The notes under the pieces were generated by a model. It made no database searches. It was not told the DNA's origin and was given only the letters and a program-made list of their open reading frames with translations. Shown piece after piece: positions 37,188 through 37,990 of a stretch of DNA of 37,990 bases (position 1 is the stretch's first letter; the number at the start of each line of letters is the position of its first letter). The stretch lies in assembly GCA_002811645.1 (NCBI GenBank), contig PDIP01000032.1, positions 1 through 37,990 on the forward strand, read 5' to 3'. Both the position numbers and the translations under genes were made by a program. The DNA comes from Corallochytrium limacisporum. Lineage: Eukaryota > Opisthokonta.

Positions 37188-37990
37188 ATCTGTGTCTCAG
37201 ATAACTGAGGTCTGCTTTCTTTAACTCTCTTAGGGATTGCTAATTATTCCATTGTACATACTTCAAGGCACAGTTCGCAGCAAGATTTGTTCCCCTGTCA
37301 CTCTCAAACACCACGTCCCACATCATCCTACATTCAACAGAATCGGTAGTAGCACGTATCTGTATTGCTTTGCTTTGTCAAATTGATGTGTTCCTACAGC
37401 TCCTCGGTCGCATCCAAAAACACACGTACACAAACACACCATCGCTGTTGCCGTCCGTGTGTATCGCGTGCGTGTCGTAGGTTTTCACGTTCTCGCTCGC
37501 AATTGTGCAGGGGGGGTTGGTGGATCCCATGCAATTTTTTTTTCTGTGTGCTTGCGTACCCAACGGAAAGGGGAAAAAATTGGAGTAGGATTGGGTAGGT
37601 AGTGACCCACCACCAATCTCCCTCCCCCCTTCCCTTCCCCACAAAAGGCCGGCCGATAGCCACGCACGGCAAAACTCTCCTCCTCCATCTCTCCCCCCTC
37701 CCCCCCCCTTCCCCTCCCCAAACCCTGGCCTTTCTCGCTCTCTCTACTGGCCCTTGTCCGCGCGCACACCCCAAACGCAACAAGACAAAAAAAAACTCGA
37801 AAACCACGGGGTTCGTGGGAAGAAAAAAAAAACAGAGGAGGAAAGGGGGAGGCGAGAATATACCCGCACGTCCCCTCCTTCCCCCCTCTTTCTTGGGCAG
37901 CCACTTACGCAGAAACGCACGAACCCCGTGGTTTTCGAGTTTTTTTTTGTCTTGTTGCGTTTGGGGTGTGCGCGCGGACAAGGGCCAGTA
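37188..37990. promoter_or_regulatory. EFM7-like upstream region and window end
   Basis: The first half should hold the EFM7-like promoter, but no clear TATA is seen. The second half is C-rich (37618-37726) and ends in a long inverted repeat. The minus-strand frame of 195 codons (37394-37981) runs through both arms of that repeat and through low-complexity DNA, so it is not a credible gene. Confidence 0.55.
37745..37990. repeat. Long inverted repeat, 73-bp perfect arms
   Basis: Bases 37745-37817 and 37918-37990 are perfect reverse complements over all 73 positions, including a 9-base A/T run. The 100-bp interior continues as a weaker palindrome: 37834-37854 against 37869-37889 match at 16 of 21 positions, around a 14-nt centre. 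The right arm ends exactly at the last base of the window. Confidence 0.95.

Noticed and set aside
37394-37981. 195-codon minus-strand frame at the right end
   Set aside because: It runs through both arms of the inverted repeat and C/G tracts, has biased composition and no family likeness.

Overview
The window is nuclear DNA from an intron-poor eukaryote. Twelve protein genes of 323 to 1938 codons can each be read as one uninterrupted frame. They are housekeeping genes found only in eukaryotes: COG4, SRP68, eRF3, RAPTOR, RNA polymerase I subunit RPA2, EI24 and SPB4/DDX55. Both strands are used, which rules out trypanosomatid-style one-strand gene arrays. Compact intronless genes with C/G-tract-rich spacers fit a unicellular red alga best. 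That assignment is an inference, because no plastid-related or lineage-diagnostic gene lies in the window.

Layout, left to right: C/G-rich spacer (1-898); COG4 (-); a 1 kb divergent promoter region; SRP68 (+); eRF3 (+); an MFS transporter of SLC43/Fmp42 type (-); a 1.5 kb spacer with a GAGA-type minisatellite; RAPTOR (-); a 2.9 kb gene-free divergent spacer; a Josephin deubiquitinase (+); RPA2 (-); EI24 (-); SPB4/DDX55 (+); a two-globin protein (+); a GT14-like glycosyltransferase (+); an EFM7-like methyltransferase (-); and a terminal spacer ending in a 73-bp perfect inverted repeat. Convergent gene pairs are 138-188 bp apart, while divergent pairs are 0.7-2.9 kb apart, so the regulatory DNA lies mainly in the divergent spacers.

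Many of the genes serve growth and protein synthesis: TORC1 scaffold, Pol I transcription, 60S assembly, termination, eEF1A methylation and SRP targeting. Others serve the endomembrane system (COG4, EI24, the GT14-like enzyme, the MFS carrier). Nothing shows co-regulation except a motif shared upstream of the neighbouring RPA2 and EI24 genes.

The most unusual items are the two-globin protein, whose second domain has lost the proximal histidine; two overlapping PAM2 motifs at the very N-terminus of eRF3; the right-end hairpin; a recurring CCGGTGGGG element in the spacers; and histidine-rich insertions in the RAPTOR propeller. Where a frame could be opened by a non-ATG codon, I placed the start at the first in-frame ATG, as expected for a eukaryote. 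I saw no tRNA, rRNA, transposon or CRISPR.
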